A DNA stretch of 64,000 nt from Thiocapsa rosea (GCF_003634315.1 NZ_RBXL01000001.1:2894501-2958500), one strand, 5' to 3'. Positions 18,351 through 28,193 are shown, numbered from the stretch's first letter. A program made the numbers and translations. Notes: generated by a model from the sequence alone, not told the origin.

Positions 18351-18365
18351 GCGCGGCCCGACGCC

Positions 18366-18962
18366 GTGTCCGAGCGCCCGCTTCTCGGTCAGTTGATCGA
18401 TGCCCTGCGGTGCCTGCCCGGCGTCGGGCCCAAGTCGGCGCAGCGCATCGCCTTCCATCTGCTCGAGCGCGATCGCGAGGGCGGTGCCCGCTTGGCGCGG
18501 ATCATGGCCGATGCCATGACCCGGATCCGGCGTTGTCGCCGCTGCCGGACCCTGACCGAGCAAGAGCTGTGCGCGCTCTGCACCAACCCGCATCGCGACG
18601 CCGGGCTCGTGTGCGTGGTCGAGCAGCCGTCCGAGATCCTGGCGATCGAGCAGGCGACGGACTTTCGCGGACTCTATTTCGTGCTCGGCGGGCGGCTCTC
18701 GCCGCTCGACGGGATCGGCCCGGAGGAGCTGGGCCTGGACCTGCTCGACGCGCGTCTATCGGGCGGGGAGGTGCGCGAGGTGATCCTCGCCATCAGCCCG
18801 ACCGTGGAGGGGAGTGCGACAGCGCACTTCATCGCCGAGTCCGCCGATCGGCACGGGGTCAGCGCGACCCGCATCGCCCACGGTGTTCCGCTGGGCGGAG
18901 AGCTCGAATATCTGGACGGCGGCACGCTGGCGTTGGCCTTCAACGGTCGGCGCCGACTCTGA
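18366..18962 (+). CDS. recR: Recombination mediator protein RecR
   Basis: 198 residues (usual 195-205) from GTG 18366, 15 bp after ybaB. Helix-hairpin-helix [18 protein letters not shown], zinc finger [16 protein letters not shown], and Toprim domain ([31 protein letters not shown]) are all present, with the C-terminal Walker-like [15 protein letters not shown]. It works with RecO (and RecF) to load RecA onto SSB-coated gaps. It should be co-transcribed with ybaB. Confidence 0.96.
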   Translation: MSERPLLGQLIDALRCLPGVGPKSAQRIAFHLLERDREGGARLARIMADAMTRIRRCRRCRTLTEQELCALCTNPHRDAGLVCVVEQPSEILAIEQATDFRGLYFVLGGRLSPLDGIGPEELGLDLLDARLSGGEVREVILAISPTVEGSATAHFIAESADRHGVSATRIAHGVPLGGELEYLDGGTLALAFNGRRRL

Positions 18963-18996
18963 CACCACTGGTCTCATAACGGAGCGGATCGCAACG

Positions 18997-19341
18997 ATGT
19001 CTGATACCATTTTCGGCAAGATCGCCTCAGGCGAAGTCTCGGCCGACATCGTCTATGAAGACGACGACCTGGTCGCTTTCCGAGACCTTCACCCGCAAGC
19101 GCCGACACATATCCTGGTGATCCCGCGCAAGCCGATCCCAACCCTGAACGCGGTGCAGCCCGAGGACGCCGAGCTGATCGGCAAGCTGTTCCTGGCCGCG
19201 GCCAAGATCGCCGAGCAGGAGGGGATCGCCGCCAGCGGCTACCGGACCTTGATCAACTGCAACGCGGGCGCCGGGCAGACGGTGTATCACCTGCACCTGC
19301 ACATCCTGGGCGGGCGTCCCATGCAGTGGCCGCCGGGCTGA
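18997..19341 (+). CDS. HIT-family nucleotide-binding hydrolase (HinT-like)
   Basis: 114 residues from ATG 18997 (CGGAGC about 15 bases upstream). MSDTIFGKIASGEVSADIVYE and the histidine triad YHLHLHILGGR near the C-terminus identify the HIT superfamily, HinT branch, purine nucleoside phosphoramidases acting in the cytoplasm. Located 34 bp after recR; ends just before an inverted hexanucleotide array. Confidence 0.94.
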   Translation: MSDTIFGKIASGEVSADIVYEDDDLVAFRDLHPQAPTHILVIPRKPIPTLNAVQPEDAELIGKLFLAAAKIAEQEGIAASGYRTLINCNAGAGQTVYHLHLHILGGRPMQWPPG

Positions 19342-19406
19342 TCGATGTAGCAGGGCACGTCGCGTCACGGCGATTGGAGCTGAGCAAAGATCCCGAGTGA
19401 TCATTT

Positions 19407-19471
<65 letters not shown>

Positions 19472-19599
19472 ATGGTCTCGACACATCGGCCGTGCTGCAC
19501 TAGGACCCGGAACCGGACGTCGTCGATGAACGGCGGCCTTTTGATTCTTTTGATTCATTCCAGCGGAGATCGGCGGGCGTTTGCCCCGAAAGCAGCAAA

Positions 19600-20391
19600 A
19601 TGGCAGGGTATCAACGCACGTCTGTCGGGGATCGCCCCGCCGTCTTCGAGCTCAAGGCGGCCGGTTTCACGCTGCCGATCATTCGTCTGCTCGAGGCCGA
19701 CATCGAGGCGGTCGCCGCCGAACTCGGTGCCCGGGTCGAGCAGGCGCCGGAGTTTTTTCGCAATACGCCCGTCGTGATCGATCTGAGCGCCTTTCCCGAA
19801 GGGGGTGGCGAGGTCGAGTTTCCGCTCTTGGTCGGCCTGCTGCGCGGCTACGGGATGATTCCCTTCGGCGTACGTGGCGGCAACAAGGCCCAGAACGAGG
19901 CCGCGGAGGCGATGGAGCTGGCGATCCTCGGCGAGCACGAGACCCGTGCGACCCGCGCCGAGCGCAGCGTCGCGCCCGAGGAGCCCGCGCCGAGCGCGCC
20001 CGCCGCGGCTGCTCCGTCGGTGCAGCAGGCCGAGCCCGCGCCAACGCCGCGTGCAGGCGCCGGTGCAGCCTTCACCCTGGTGACCCGCCCGGTGCGCTCC
20101 GGGCAACGGGTCTACGCCGCCGGTGGGGATCTGTCCATCATCGCCGCGGTAAGCTCGGGTGCCGAGCTGATGGCCGACGGCAATATCCATGTCTACGGCC
20201 CGCTGCGCGGTCGTGCACTGGCCGGCATGAAAGGCAACACGGATGCGCGGATCTTTTGCCAGGATCTCCAGGCCGAGCTGGTCTCGGTTGCGGGGCATTA
20301 CCGGGTGAGCGAGAACATCCCGATGGAATTGCGCGGCGTTCCCGTCCAGATCTATTTGGACCAGAAGATTCTCAGGATCGAAAAACTTTGA
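19600..20391 (+). CDS. minC: Septum site-determining protein MinC
   Basis: 263 residues from ATG 19600. N-terminal FtsZ-inhibiting domain (FELKAAGFTLPIIRL, VVIDLSAF), an Ala/Pro/Glu-rich linker (about residues 125-155), and the C-terminal beta-helix that binds MinD (YAAGGDLSIIAAVSSGAELM, DGNIHVYGPLRGRALAG, ARIFCQDLQAELVSVAG). It blocks Z-ring assembly away from midcell. First gene of minCDE. Confidence 0.96.
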   Translation: MAGYQRTSVGDRPAVFELKAAGFTLPIIRLLEADIEAVAAELGARVEQAPEFFRNTPVVIDLSAFPEGGGEVEFPLLVGLLRGYGMIPFGVRGGNKAQNEAAEAMELAILGEHETRATRAERSVAPEEPAPSAPAAAAPSVQQAEPAPTPRAGAGAAFTLVTRPVRSGQRVYAAGGDLSIIAAVSSGAELMADGNIHVYGPLRGRALAGMKGNTDARIFCQDLQAELVSVAGHYRVSENIPMELRGVPVQIYLDQKILRIEKL

Positions 20392-20440
20392 CCCGACGCA
20401 GGGTTGGGCGACGGACCATCCCATTTTGGAGGCGGCTACT

Positions 20441-21250
20441 TTGGCGAGAATTATTGTGATCACCTCGGGCAAGGGCGGGGTCGGCAAAACGACCACGTCC
20501 GCCGCGTTGGCTATGGGATTAGCACAACGCGGTCATCGCACGGTTGTCATCGATTTCGATGTGGGCTTGCGCAACCTGGATCTCATCATGGGTTGCGAGC
20601 GCCGTGTCGTCTACGATTTCGTCAATGTCATCAATCAGGAGGCCAACCTCAACCAGGCCCTGATCCGCGACAAGCGTTGCGACAACCTCTATGTGCTGCC
20701 GGCCTCTCAGACGCGCGACAAGGATGCACTGACCAAGGAGGGCGTGGGCCGAGTGCTCGAGGAGCTGGCCCACGGTTACGACTTCATCGTCTGCGACTCG
20801 CCGGCCGGCATCGAGCACGGCGCCACCATGGCCATGTATTACGCCGACGATGCCATCGTGGTGACCAATCCCGAGGTGTCCTCGGTGCGTGACTCCGATC
20901 GCATGTTGGGTATCCTGTCGAGCAGATCGCGTCGAGCGGAGTCGAACGAAGAGCCGATCCGCGAGTTTCTGCTGCTCACGCGCTACGATCCGGCGCGGGT
21001 CGAGAAGGGCGAGATGTTGAGTGTGGACGACGTGCAGGAGATCCTGTCGCTGACCTTGATCGGCGTCATTCCGGAGTCGAAATCCGTCCTCACCGCATCC
21101 AACTCCGGCGTCCCCGTGGTCCTCGATCGGGAGAGCGATGCCGGCAAGGCGTATGCCGATACGGTTGCTCGCTATTTGGGCGACGAGGTGCCGCACCGTT
21201 TTCTCCACGTGGAGAAGAAGGGCTTCCTGAAGCGCTTTTTCAGAGGCTGA
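20441..21250 (+). CDS. minD: Septum site-determining ATPase MinD
   Basis: 269 residues. I choose the TTG at 20441 because it gives MARIIVITSGKGGVGKTT, the conserved N-terminus, and GGAGGCG (20428-20434) lies 6 bases upstream; another TTG at 20426 overlaps that ribosome binding site. Deviant Walker A GKGGVGKTT, switch I VIDFDVGLRNLD, Walker B FIVCDSPAG, and a C-terminal amphipathic membrane-targeting helix (KKGFLKRFF) are present. MinD recruits MinC and is displaced by MinE, giving pole-to-pole oscillation. 49 bp after minC. Confidence 0.97.
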   Translation: MARIIVITSGKGGVGKTTTSAALAMGLAQRGHRTVVIDFDVGLRNLDLIMGCERRVVYDFVNVINQEANLNQALIRDKRCDNLYVLPASQTRDKDALTKEGVGRVLEELAHGYDFIVCDSPAGIEHGATMAMYYADDAIVVTNPEVSSVRDSDRMLGILSSRSRRAESNEEPIREFLLLTRYDPARVEKGEMLSVDDVQEILSLTLIGVIPESKSVLTASNSGVPVVLDRESDAGKAYADTVARYLGDEVPHRFLHVEKKGFLKRFFRG

Positions 21251-21253
21251 CCT

Positions 21254-21523
21254 ATGGGCTTACTCGACTACTTCCGCTCCTCGCGACCGAAGGGCTCTGC
21301 AAGTGTAGCCAAGGAGCGGCTGCAGATCCTGGTGGCCCACGATCGCACGCAACGTGGCCGACCCTCGTATCTTCCGCAGCTTCAGCAGGAGATCCTCGAG
21401 GTGATCCGCAAGTACGTGGAGGTCGACATGAACGCCGTCTCCGTCAAATACGAACAGGAGGACAGCCACGAGGTCCTAGAGCTGAATATCGTCCTGCCCG
21501 ATACCGTCGAAGGACGGATCTAA
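21254..21523 (+). CDS. minE: Cell division topological specificity factor MinE
   Basis: 89 residues, standard length. MGLLDYFRS is the membrane-binding N-terminus, AKERLQILVAHDR the MinD-contact helix, and QLQQEILEVIRKYV onward the dimerisation domain. It stimulates MinD ATPase and positions the division inhibitor. Starts 3 bp after minD; last gene of the operon, followed at once by REP hairpins. Confidence 0.97.
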   Translation: MGLLDYFRSSRPKGSASVAKERLQILVAHDRTQRGRPSYLPQLQQEILEVIRKYVEVDMNAVSVKYEQEDSHEVLELNIVLPDTVEGRI

Positions 21524-21527
21524 CGCG

Positions 21528-21648
21528 TAGGATGGGTAGAGCGCAGCGAAACCCATCCACCCCGCTCCAAAGGCATCGGACCGAAACAATACGGGACCGG
21601 GATGTTGGAGCGTTTAGGATGGGTTTCGCTTCGCTCTACCCATCCTAC
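21528..21648. repeat. Pair of inverted REP-like palindromes (GGATGGGT family)
   Basis: TAGGATGGGTAGAGCGCAGC with AAACCCATCC (21528-21558) and its inverse GGATGGGTTTCGCTTCGC ending CCCATCCTA (21615-21648) flank about 55 bases. The pair follows minE and could also fold as one long stem. It may act as an mRNA 3' stabiliser; no intrinsic terminator with T-run is clear, although GTGCTTTGTTTTTTT follows (21648-21662). Confidence 0.8.
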
Positions 21649-21678
21649 GTGCTTTGTTTTTTTGAATCGTTTTTGAGC

Positions 21679-21763
21679 TAAACCGCGTCCCCGCTAAGGG
21701 CCGTGGATGCACCAAACGCCGAACTCACTTGAAAATTCAGCATCTCGCTCTGGACGCGGTTTA
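21679..21763. repeat. 85-bp terminal-inverted-repeat element (AC subtype, best preserved)
   Basis: Begins TAAACCGCGTCC (21679-21690) and ends GGACGCGGTTTA (21752-21763), exact inverted repeats of 12 bases. The interior GGGCCGTGGATGCACCAAAC and GCATCTCGCTCT are shared with 7381-7455 and 9893-9978. Its right end supplies the TAA stop of the L,D-transpeptidase gene on the opposite strand. Confidence 0.92.
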
Positions 21764-22363
21764 AGGCAGGATCTTGATCGGCGTGCCGTCGCGCACCATC
21801 GCCCAGATCTCGTCCATCTCGTGGTTCTGTACGGCAATGCAGCCCTGGGTCCAGTCCCGGTTCGCGTATTGCTGGCGCAGTGCCTCGGACTGGATGTAAT
21901 TGGGCAGTCCGTGAATCATGATCATCCCACCCGGATTGGAATAGCCGAGCGAGCGACTCACGAGCTTATCGCGCTCGCTCGGGTAGGAGATGTGGATCGA
22001 TTTATAGAAATTGCTGTTCGGGTTGCGCCAGTTGAGCAGATAGTCGCCGATCGGGGTGCGCTGGTCTCCCTCGCGAAACTTGTGACCGTCCGGCGAGCCT
22101 CCGAGCGCGACCCGGTACTCGCGGATCACCCGCCCGTTGTTGTGCAGCTCCAGCTTGCGCTGCGATTTCTTCACGACCACCTTGTCTGCGTGGCTCGGCT
22201 CGACCGTCGCCATCTCCGGTGCGCTGCCGCAGCCGGCAAGTCCCAGAGCGCCTGCAACGGCGAGCGCCGTCAGCAGGTAACGGACCCGCTGCGCGCCCTG
22301 CTCGGGTCGGCGGGTCGGGTGCTCGGCGATGGCGGTCATAGGGTCTTTCGCGTCGGTGTGCAT
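21761..22363 (-). CDS. L,D-transpeptidase/murein endopeptidase, YafK (DpaA) type lipoprotein
   Basis: 200 residues; signal peptide with lipobox LAGC (Cys about 45). YkuD fold: IGDYLLNWRNPNSNF, YPSERD, MIMIHGLPN and the catalytic motif DWTQGCIAVQNHEMDEIW. The GCIAV form, rather than SHGCIRM, is characteristic of the YafK/DpaA group, which in E. coli removes Braun lipoprotein from peptidoglycan; whether this one cuts or forges links is not decided. A start at 22339 (MTAIAE) is an alternative to 22363. The TAA stop lies within the end of a repeat element. Confidence 0.88.
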   Translation of the reverse strand: MHTDAKDPMTAIAEHPTRRPEQGAQRVRYLLTALAVAGALGLAGCGSAPEMATVEPSHADKVVVKKSQRKLELHNNGRVIREYRVALGGSPDGHKFREGDQRTPIGDYLLNWRNPNSNFYKSIHISYPSERDKLVSRSLGYSNPGGMIMIHGLPNYIQSEALRQQYANRDWTQGCIAVQNHEMDEIWAMVRDGTPIKILP

Positions 22364-22512
22364 GGGTCTGATCCGGTGTCTGGAAGGGTGCCACGGCGTC
22401 GGCCGTGCTCATCAGCAACACGCGAAAGTGTAGGTAACCTCATGACAAAACGCCATCTTGTTTCGCGATTATTCGATCTGGAAAACCCGAGCCGAGCCCC
22501 GAGGAGCGCCGA

Positions 22513-23709
22513 TCAGAATTCGGGAAGGACACGGAAAAAGAGCGTTTTGAGATAAGCGGTCTCCGGGATCGCGGGATGCACCGGATGATCCGGCCCCTGC
22601 TGACCGGTCTCCAACAACTGCAGGGTCCGCCCGGCGCGGCGTGCTGCTTGCTGGACGGTCCGAACGAAGACATCGCGACCCATGTGGAAGGAGCACGAGG
22701 AGGTCACCAGCAGACCGCCCGGCTCGAGCAGCTCCATCCCGAGTCGATTCAGCCGCAGATACGCTTGGAGCCCGTCCTTCTCATCCTTGCGTCGCTTAAT
22801 GAAGGCGGGCGGATCGAGCAGTACGGTGTCGAAACGAGCGTCCTCTTCGCGCAGGGCGCGCAGCACCTCGAAGGCATCGCCGTGTCGGCCCTGGATGCGT
22901 TCGGACAACCGATTGCGCGCCGCATTGTCGGCGACCCGCTCGAGCGCCGGCAGCGAGCTGTCGACACACACCACCTGCTCGGCGCCCAGCGCTGCCGCAC
23001 GCAGACCCCAAGCGCCGATGTAGCTGCACACATCCAGGACGCGCCGCCCGACGCCGTAGCGGGCGAGACGCGTGCGATTCTCGGCCTGATCGAAGAACCA
23101 ACCGGTCTTCTGCCCGGTCAGGGGCGAGACGAGAAACTCCAGGTCGTTCTCGATCAGAGGCAGGGCGTCCTCGGGCGAACCCAGGATCACCTCGACGCCC
23201 TGAGTCAGACCCTCCATCTCGCGCACCGAGGTGTCGTTGCGCAGCACGATCGCCTTGGGGCGCAGCACCTGCTCGAGCGCGGCCAAGATCTCGCCCTGCA
23301 CCCGTTCCATGCCCGCGGTGGTGATCTGCACGGCGAGCAGATCCCAGTAGCGGTCGACGACCAGGCCCGGCATCCCGTCGCTTTCCCCGAAGATGAGCCG
23401 ATAGAAGGGGCGGGTGTAGAGCCGCTCGCGCAGGGCGAGCGCGTCGTGGATGCGCTTGAGCCAAAGGGTCGGACTCAGCGGCTGGGTGGGATCGCGGCTG
23501 ACCACGCGGGCGCAGATCAAGGAGTGCGGGTTGGCATAGCCGTGGCCGATCCAGCGATCGTGATCGCTGCGGATCGCGACCGGCTGACCCGGCTGGAAGT
23601 CTTTCAGCGGCGTGGCCTTGGTATCGACCTCGTTGCTGTAGATCCAGCAGTGTCCGGCGATGAGGCGGCGTTCCTGGTCTTTGCTCAGGATGAGGGGTTG
23701 GGTCTTCAT
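22513..23709 (-). CDS. rlmI: 23S rRNA (cytosine-5)-methyltransferase, RlmI type
   Basis: 398 residues from ATG 23707-23709 (E. coli RlmI 396); 16 extra upstream codons are open but unlikely. N-terminal PUA-like domain (QERRLIAGHCWIYSNEVD), central insertion, and Rossmann methyltransferase with SAM motif VLDVCSYIGAWGLRAAALGA, VDSSLPALE and DTVLLDPPAFIKRRKDEKDG followed by LVTSSCSFHM holding the catalytic Cys. RlmI methylates C1962 of 23S rRNA. Monocistronic by appearance. Confidence 0.92.
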   Translation of the reverse strand: MKTQPLILSKDQERRLIAGHCWIYSNEVDTKATPLKDFQPGQPVAIRSDHDRWIGHGYANPHSLICARVVSRDPTQPLSPTLWLKRIHDALALRERLYTRPFYRLIFGESDGMPGLVVDRYWDLLAVQITTAGMERVQGEILAALEQVLRPKAIVLRNDTSVREMEGLTQGVEVILGSPEDALPLIENDLEFLVSPLTGQKTGWFFDQAENRTRLARYGVGRRVLDVCSYIGAWGLRAAALGAEQVVCVDSSLPALERVADNAARNRLSERIQGRHGDAFEVLRALREEDARFDTVLLDPPAFIKRRKDEKDGLQAYLRLNRLGMELLEPGGLLVTSSCSFHMGRDVFVRTVQQAARRAGRTLQLLETGQQGPDHPVHPAIPETAYLKTLFFRVLPEF

Positions 23710-23850
23710 GATCGGGTGTCCTGTGGTGTCGGGGCGCTCGTCGTCTCGCGCGGTCACAGACTATCAGAACCGGGCGAGGTCGGGCGGGGATGGAAAGGGA
23801 TTCGGTGGGACCCACGTTCTCGTGAGAGCCGTCAGCCGCCGGTGATCAGC

Positions 23851-23933
23851 GGGTAGGGTGGACGAGCGAGAGCGAAGTCCACCCGGTCCTGCACCGGCGT
23901 CGGTGGACTGCGCTTCGCTTGTCCACCCTACCG
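23851..23933. repeat. REP-like palindrome pair, GGTGGAC/GTCCACC type
   Basis: GTAGGGTGGACGAGCG with AGCGAAGTCCACCC (23852-23884) and CGGTGGACTGCGCTTCGC with TTGTCCACCCTACC (23900-23932) make two hairpins and one longer inverted repeat. The same family is found at 35861-35893. Confidence 0.82.
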
Positions 23934-23963
23934 CTCCTGACGCCAACGCCTAGAGGACCAGCC

Positions 23964-26039
23964 ATGTCGAACGCCCATCCGTCCCCGACCGGCCACGCCA
24001 ACCGTCTGGCTGCGACCACCAGTCCCTACCTCCAACAGCACGCGCACAACCCCGTGGATTGGTGGCCGTGGTGCGAGGAGGCGCTCGCGCTGGCGCGCGA
24101 GACGGATCGGCCGATCCTGCTCTCGATCGGCTACTCGGCCTGCCACTGGTGTCATGTGATGGCCCACGAGTCCTTCGAGGACGTCGGCACCGCGGAGCTG
24201 ATGAACCGGCTCTTCGTCAACATCAAGGTGGACCGTGAGGAGCGACCCGACCTCGACAAGATCTATCAAACCGCGCACCAGCTCCTTGCGCGCCGCGCCG
24301 GGGGTTGGCCGCTCACCCTGTTCCTGATGCCGGCCGATCAACGACCCTTCTTCGCCGGGACCTATTTCCCGCGCGAGCCGCGTCATGGTCTGCCCGCGTT
24401 CAAGCAGCTGATGCAAAGCGTCGAGCGGGCCTACCGTGAGCAGAAGACCGCGATCGAGTCGCAAAACGAGAGCCTGATGGCGGCCCTTGCCGAGCTCGAG
24501 CCGCGCGCGTCGGACGCACTGCCCGAGCGCGCGGCGATCGATGCGGCCCTGCAGCAGCTCGACGAGAGCTTCGATCCGGAGCACGGCGGATTCGGCGATG
24601 CACCCAAGTTCCCGCACCCGACCAACCTCGAGCTTCTGTTCCGGCACGCGGCGGACGCCTCTCTTGCCGGCGCCCCCGATCGGTCGGCACTCGAGAAGGT
24701 CGTTTGGACGCTCGAGCGCATGGTGCGCGGCGGGCTGACGGATCAGCTCGGCGGCGGTTTCTATCGCTACTCCGTCGACGTGCGTTGGATGATCCCGCAC
24801 TTCGAGAAGATGCTCTACGACAACGGCCCGCTCCTCGCACTCTGCTGCGATGCCTTTGCCGTGACCGAAAACCCCTTGTTCCGAGACGCCGCCGTGATGA
24901 CCGCGGACTGGGTGCTGCGCGAGATGCAGTCCCCGCAGGGCGGCTACTTCTCCAGTCTGGACGCCGACAGCGAGGGCGAGGAAGGCCGGTTCTATGTCTG
25001 GGATCGCGACGCGATTCAGGCACTGCTCGCACCGGCCGAATATGCGCCCTTCGCCGCCGTCTACGGTCTGGATCGCCCCGCCAATTTCGAAGGCCGCTGG
25101 CATCTGCACGGGTATCGCACGCCCGAGGCCGTCGCCACCGACCTCGGGCTGGAGCCGACGCAGGTGCATGCCCTGCTCGCCGCCGCCCGCGCGACCCTCT
25201 ACGTCGCGCGCGAGCGGCGCGTTCGCCCGGGTCGGGACGAGAAGGTCCTAACCGCCTCGAACGCCCTCATGATCAAAGGCATGGCCCGTGCCGCGCGCAC
25301 CTTCGATCGGCCCGATTATCTGGAGTCCGCCGAACAGGCGCTCGCCTTCATCCGCGGCACGCTCTGGCGCGAGGGTCGGCTGCTCGCGACCTACAAAGAC
25401 GGCACCGCCCATCTGAACGCCTATCTCGACGACTATGCCAACCTGCTCGATGCCCTGCTTGAGCTCCTGCAGACACGTTGGTCGCGGGCGGATCTCGACT
25501 TCGCCATCGCGCTGGCCGAGGTGCTCCTGGATCAGTTTCAGGATCCGATCGACGGCGGCTTCTGGTTCACCGGGCGCGATCACGAGACCCTGATTCACCG
25601 CACCAAACCGCTCGGCGACGAGGCCCTCCCGTCCGGCAACGGGATCGCCGCCATGGCACTGCAGCGCCTCGGCCATCTCCTCGGCGAGCCGCGCTATCTC
25701 GCCGCGGCCGAACGGACCCTGAAGCTGGCGGCCGAGTCGATCGGCCGCATGCCCTATGCCCACGCCACACTCCTGTTCGCGCTCGACGAGTGGCTCGAAC
25801 CGCCCGAGACCCTGGTCATCCGCGCCGGCGACGAGCGCCTCGACGCCTGGTGCAGAGAGGCCCAGCGTGGTTACCGACCGCGTCGCTTCGTCCTCGGCAT
25901 CCCGGCCGACGAGAGCCATCTCCCCGGCACGCTCGCCGCCATGGTGCCCGGAGAGCGCCCGCGCATCTACCGCTGCCGCGGCACCCATTGCGAGCCGCCG
26001 ACCGAATCGCTCGGCGATGTTTTGAATCCAACCCCGTAG
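23964..26039 (+). CDS. Thioredoxin-domain protein of the DUF255 / YyaL (SSP411) family
   Basis: 691 residues from ATG 23964 (AGAGGACC upstream). The N-terminal thioredoxin-like domain has [20 protein letters not shown] and SACHWCHVM with a CxxC pair; the remainder is an (alpha/alpha)6 barrel resembling GlcNAc 2-epimerase/glycoside-hydrolase folds ([50 protein letters not shown]). The family is widespread from bacteria to mammals (spermatogenesis-associated protein 20); its biochemical role is not settled. Cytoplasmic. Flanked by REP palindromes on both sides. Confidence 0.93.
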   Translation: MSNAHPSPTGHANRLAATTSPYLQQHAHNPVDWWPWCEEALALARETDRPILLSIGYSACHWCHVMAHESFEDVGTAELMNRLFVNIKVDREERPDLDKIYQTAHQLLARRAGGWPLTLFLMPADQRPFFAGTYFPREPRHGLPAFKQLMQSVERAYREQKTAIESQNESLMAALAELEPRASDALPERAAIDAALQQLDESFDPEHGGFGDAPKFPHPTNLELLFRHAADASLAGAPDRSALEKVVWTLERMVRGGLTDQLGGGFYRYSVDVRWMIPHFEKMLYDNGPLLALCCDAFAVTENPLFRDAAVMTADWVLREMQSPQGGYFSSLDADSEGEEGRFYVWDRDAIQALLAPAEYAPFAAVYGLDRPANFEGRWHLHGYRTPEAVATDLGLEPTQVHALLAAARATLYVARERRVRPGRDEKVLTASNALMIKGMARAARTFDRPDYLESAEQALAFIRGTLWREGRLLATYKDGTAHLNAYLDDYANLLDALLELLQTRWSRADLDFAIALAEVLLDQFQDPIDGGFWFTGRDHETLIHRTKPLGDEALPSGNGIAAMALQRLGHLLGEPRYLAAAERTLKLAAESIGRMPYAHATLLFALDEWLEPPETLVIRAGDERLDAWCREAQRGYRPRRFVLGIPADESHLPGTLAAMVPGERPRIYRCRGTHCEPPTESLGDVLNPTP

Positions 26040-26130
<91 letters not shown>

Positions 26131-26185
26131 ACCGCGGGCAGCCACGCCGCCCGGCGAACCTCACCCACCACGCAGGCCATCCTCG

Positions 26186-27070
26186 ATGCCGACTTCCCGG
26201 CCGTTTCGACGGCATCTCGCCTATCTCGATTGGCTCTACAACCCCTTCAGGTCATGGGACGTGACCCGCGTCTACGACCTCCTGTCGACGGACGTTGCCA
26301 CCGAAAACGGGCTCTATCTCAACCTGGGCTACTGGAGCGCGGAGCAGACGCTGGACGAGGCCTGCCAAGCGCTCGCCGCCTTGGTCGCGGAGCGCGCAGG
26401 CATGGGGCCGGGCGACCGGGTGCTGGACGTCGGCTTCGGTTTCGCCGACCAGGACATCTATTGGCTTCGGACCTACGGGCCGGATCACATCCAGGGCCTC
26501 AATATCACGGCCTCTCAGGTGGCCGTCGCGCGCGAGCGGGTCAAAGACCTCGGGCTCGAAGACCGTATCGACCTGCGCGAAGGCTCCGCGACCGAGATGC
26601 CGCTGCCGTCGCATTCGGTCGACACCGTCGTCGCCCTCGAATGCGCCTTCCACTTCAAGACCCGCGAACGCTTTTTCGAGGAGGCCCTCCGCGTCCTGCG
26701 CCCGGGCGGTCGATTGGTGACGGCCGACATCATTCCTATGCCGCTGTCGGAGGACTGGCGGACCCGCCTCAAACAGCGCTGGTCCTGGAAGATGGTCGCG
26801 AGCAAGTTCGTGATCCCGACAGAGAATGTCTACACCCGCGAGAACTACGCTGAAAAGCTCCAAGCCTGCGGGTTCGGCAACGTCGAGGTCGCCTCCATCC
26901 GCGATCGCGTCTACACCCCCCTGCACGACTATCTCTCGAGACACCCGGAGACCCTCGACCGACTCCATCCCGCAACCCGACTCCCGGCCCGACTCGCACT
27001 CGGCATGAGCGCCGAGAGTGTCTACGGGGGTTTGGATTATGTGCTCGCCTATGCCTCTAAACCGCTTTAA
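26186..27070 (+). CDS. SAM-dependent methyltransferase (class I, UbiE/Methyltransf_11-like)
   Basis: 294 residues. Motif I VLDVGFGFADQDIYWL, motif II VDTVVALECAFHFKTRERFF and motif III ALRVLRPGGRLVTADIIPM are clear. The C-terminal third (YTRENYAEKLQACGFGNVEV) resembles small-molecule or lipid methyltransferases such as UbiE or sterol/tocopherol methyltransferases; the substrate is unknown. The TAA stop lies within a tandem of CCGCTTTAAA repeats, so the native C-terminus may have been replaced. Confidence 0.87.
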   Translation: MPTSRPFRRHLAYLDWLYNPFRSWDVTRVYDLLSTDVATENGLYLNLGYWSAEQTLDEACQALAALVAERAGMGPGDRVLDVGFGFADQDIYWLRTYGPDHIQGLNITASQVAVARERVKDLGLEDRIDLREGSATEMPLPSHSVDTVVALECAFHFKTRERFFEEALRVLRPGGRLVTADIIPMPLSEDWRTRLKQRWSWKMVASKFVIPTENVYTRENYAEKLQACGFGNVEVASIRDRVYTPLHDYLSRHPETLDRLHPATRLPARLALGMSAESVYGGLDYVLAYASKPL

Positions 27071-27163
27071 ACCGCTTTAAACCGCGCCTCTGTGTGACAT
27101 GCGAGGTCTTGACGGGGGATCACCCTCACGACGACCAAGCGGCTTATCTCCGGCGCGGTTTAA
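27059..27163. repeat. 87-bp terminal-inverted-repeat element with tandem end duplications
   Basis: The core element begins TTTAAACCGCGCC (27076-27088) and ends GGCGCGGTTTAAA (27152-27164). Two extra copies of the end motif TAAACCGCTT precede it (27059-27078), an unusual local duplication. The methyltransferase stop codon lies in this tandem. Confidence 0.88.
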
Positions 27164-27195
27164 AAAACTGAAAAACATAAACTCTTTTCGTTTCC

Positions 27196-27280
27196 TAAAC
27201 CGCGTCGACTCAAACGGTCTTGGAGTTATCCAAAGCCGACCTCGGGCGACGAGCAAGCAAAAAAGCTCGGACGCGGTTTA
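27196..27280. repeat. 85-bp terminal-inverted-repeat element (AC subtype)
   Basis: Begins TAAACCGCGTC (27196-27206), ends GACGCGGTTTA (27270-27280). The interior differs from the 21679 copy apart from the ends. It lies 4 bp from the stop of the next gene (complement strand) and 33 bp from the preceding element, so two elements fill a gap between convergent genes. Confidence 0.88.
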
Positions 27281-27283
27281 GTG

Positions 27284-27775
27284 CTAGTAAAGAAAGGGGA
27301 CGAGCTTCTTCACCCCCCTCGCGTACTCCGCATACTCCGGATGGCGTTCGGTCAACCAGCCTTCTTCCTTGCTTGCCTTGTAATCGAAGAAGAAGAAACC
27401 GACGACCAGGATCGCAAGGTGCGGGATGCTCAGCGTGAAGAGCACCCAGCCCGCCGCCGCGAAGAGCTGGCTGCTGTAGAGCGGATGACGAACCCGCGCG
27501 TAGACGCCGTGCTTGACCAACTGGCTGTGATCGACCGGATAGGGCAGTGGAGTCAAATACTTCCGGATATGGATCGAGCCGAACCCGCCGAGGACGAGGG
27601 CCGCCGCCCAGAAGGCGATCAGTACCGGCCAGCGCACGGGCGCGAGGGTATCCATCAGCGCCGGGGTTGCGAGCGGATTCCACGCGGGGGTGAAGATAAA
27701 CGCGAAGAAGAGCACGAACTGCAGCACGACGAGGTATTCGCCGCGGTGGCCCTTCAGGAAGGAGAAACGGGTCAT
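27284..27775 (-). CDS. Membrane methyltransferase of the isoprenylcysteine carboxyl methyltransferase (ICMT/PEMT-like) family
   Basis: 163 residues with about four membrane helices (residues 15-35, 48-68, 105-130 and a weak one near 85). The family motif is HGVYARVRHPLYSSQ in the middle and EEGWLTERHPEYAEYAR near the C-terminus, the RHP-x-Y and E-E/HPEY pattern that binds SAM in ICMT and phospholipid methyltransferases. Substrate unknown. Convergent with the SAM methyltransferase gene, separated by two repeat elements. Confidence 0.85.
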   Translation of the reverse strand: MTRFSFLKGHRGEYLVVLQFVLFFAFIFTPAWNPLATPALMDTLAPVRWPVLIAFWAAALVLGGFGSIHIRKYLTPLPYPVDHSQLVKHGVYARVRHPLYSSQLFAAAGWVLFTLSIPHLAILVVGFFFFDYKASKEEGWLTERHPEYAEYARGVKKLVPFLY

Positions 27776-27850
27776 GTCGAGGTCCTTGTCGTTAATTGAG
27801 CGCCGTCAACCGTCGGTCGGATCGTGAAGACCGGCATCGTCTGATACCGG

Positions 27851-28120
27851 CGTAGGTTGTGCCGAGCATCGCGAGGCACAACCAATCGGGTTCCTCAACC
27901 GGACGCGAGATTCCGGCCCCACGCCCGGGTACGCCGACTTTAGTCGGCCCGGGGAGGCGGACTTCAGTCCGCCGCGAGGGCGCGCCCGGGCCGACTAAAG
28001 TCGGCGTACCCGGGGCCGACTGAAGTCGGCGTACCGGGGGCGACTGAAGTCGGCGTGCCTGGGTGGTTGCGGTCGGCGGTCTGGAGACTACGGATGTGGT
28101 CGAGGCGATGATCCTTCGAT
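27851..28120. repeat. Composite repeat: GTTGTGCC palindrome plus CGCCGACTTTAGTCGGC hairpins (copy 1)
   Basis: GTTGTGCC...GGCACAAC (27852-27882), then a unit starting GGTTCCTCAACCGGACGCGA, several hairpins of the type CGCCGACTTTAGTCGG, GGCGGACTTCAGTCCGCC and CCGACTGAAGTCGGCG (27930-28058), and a tail CTGGAGACTACGGATGTGG...GATGATC (28080-28110). The same order occurs at 35621-35825 and 37247-37450. No gene seen in 27776-28193. Confidence 0.88.
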
Positions 28121-28193
28121 GCAGGGTGCCCGCTCAGGTGCTTTCCGGTACACTCCCGCGGTTTGAGTCAAGTCCAAACATGCGGTCCATGCC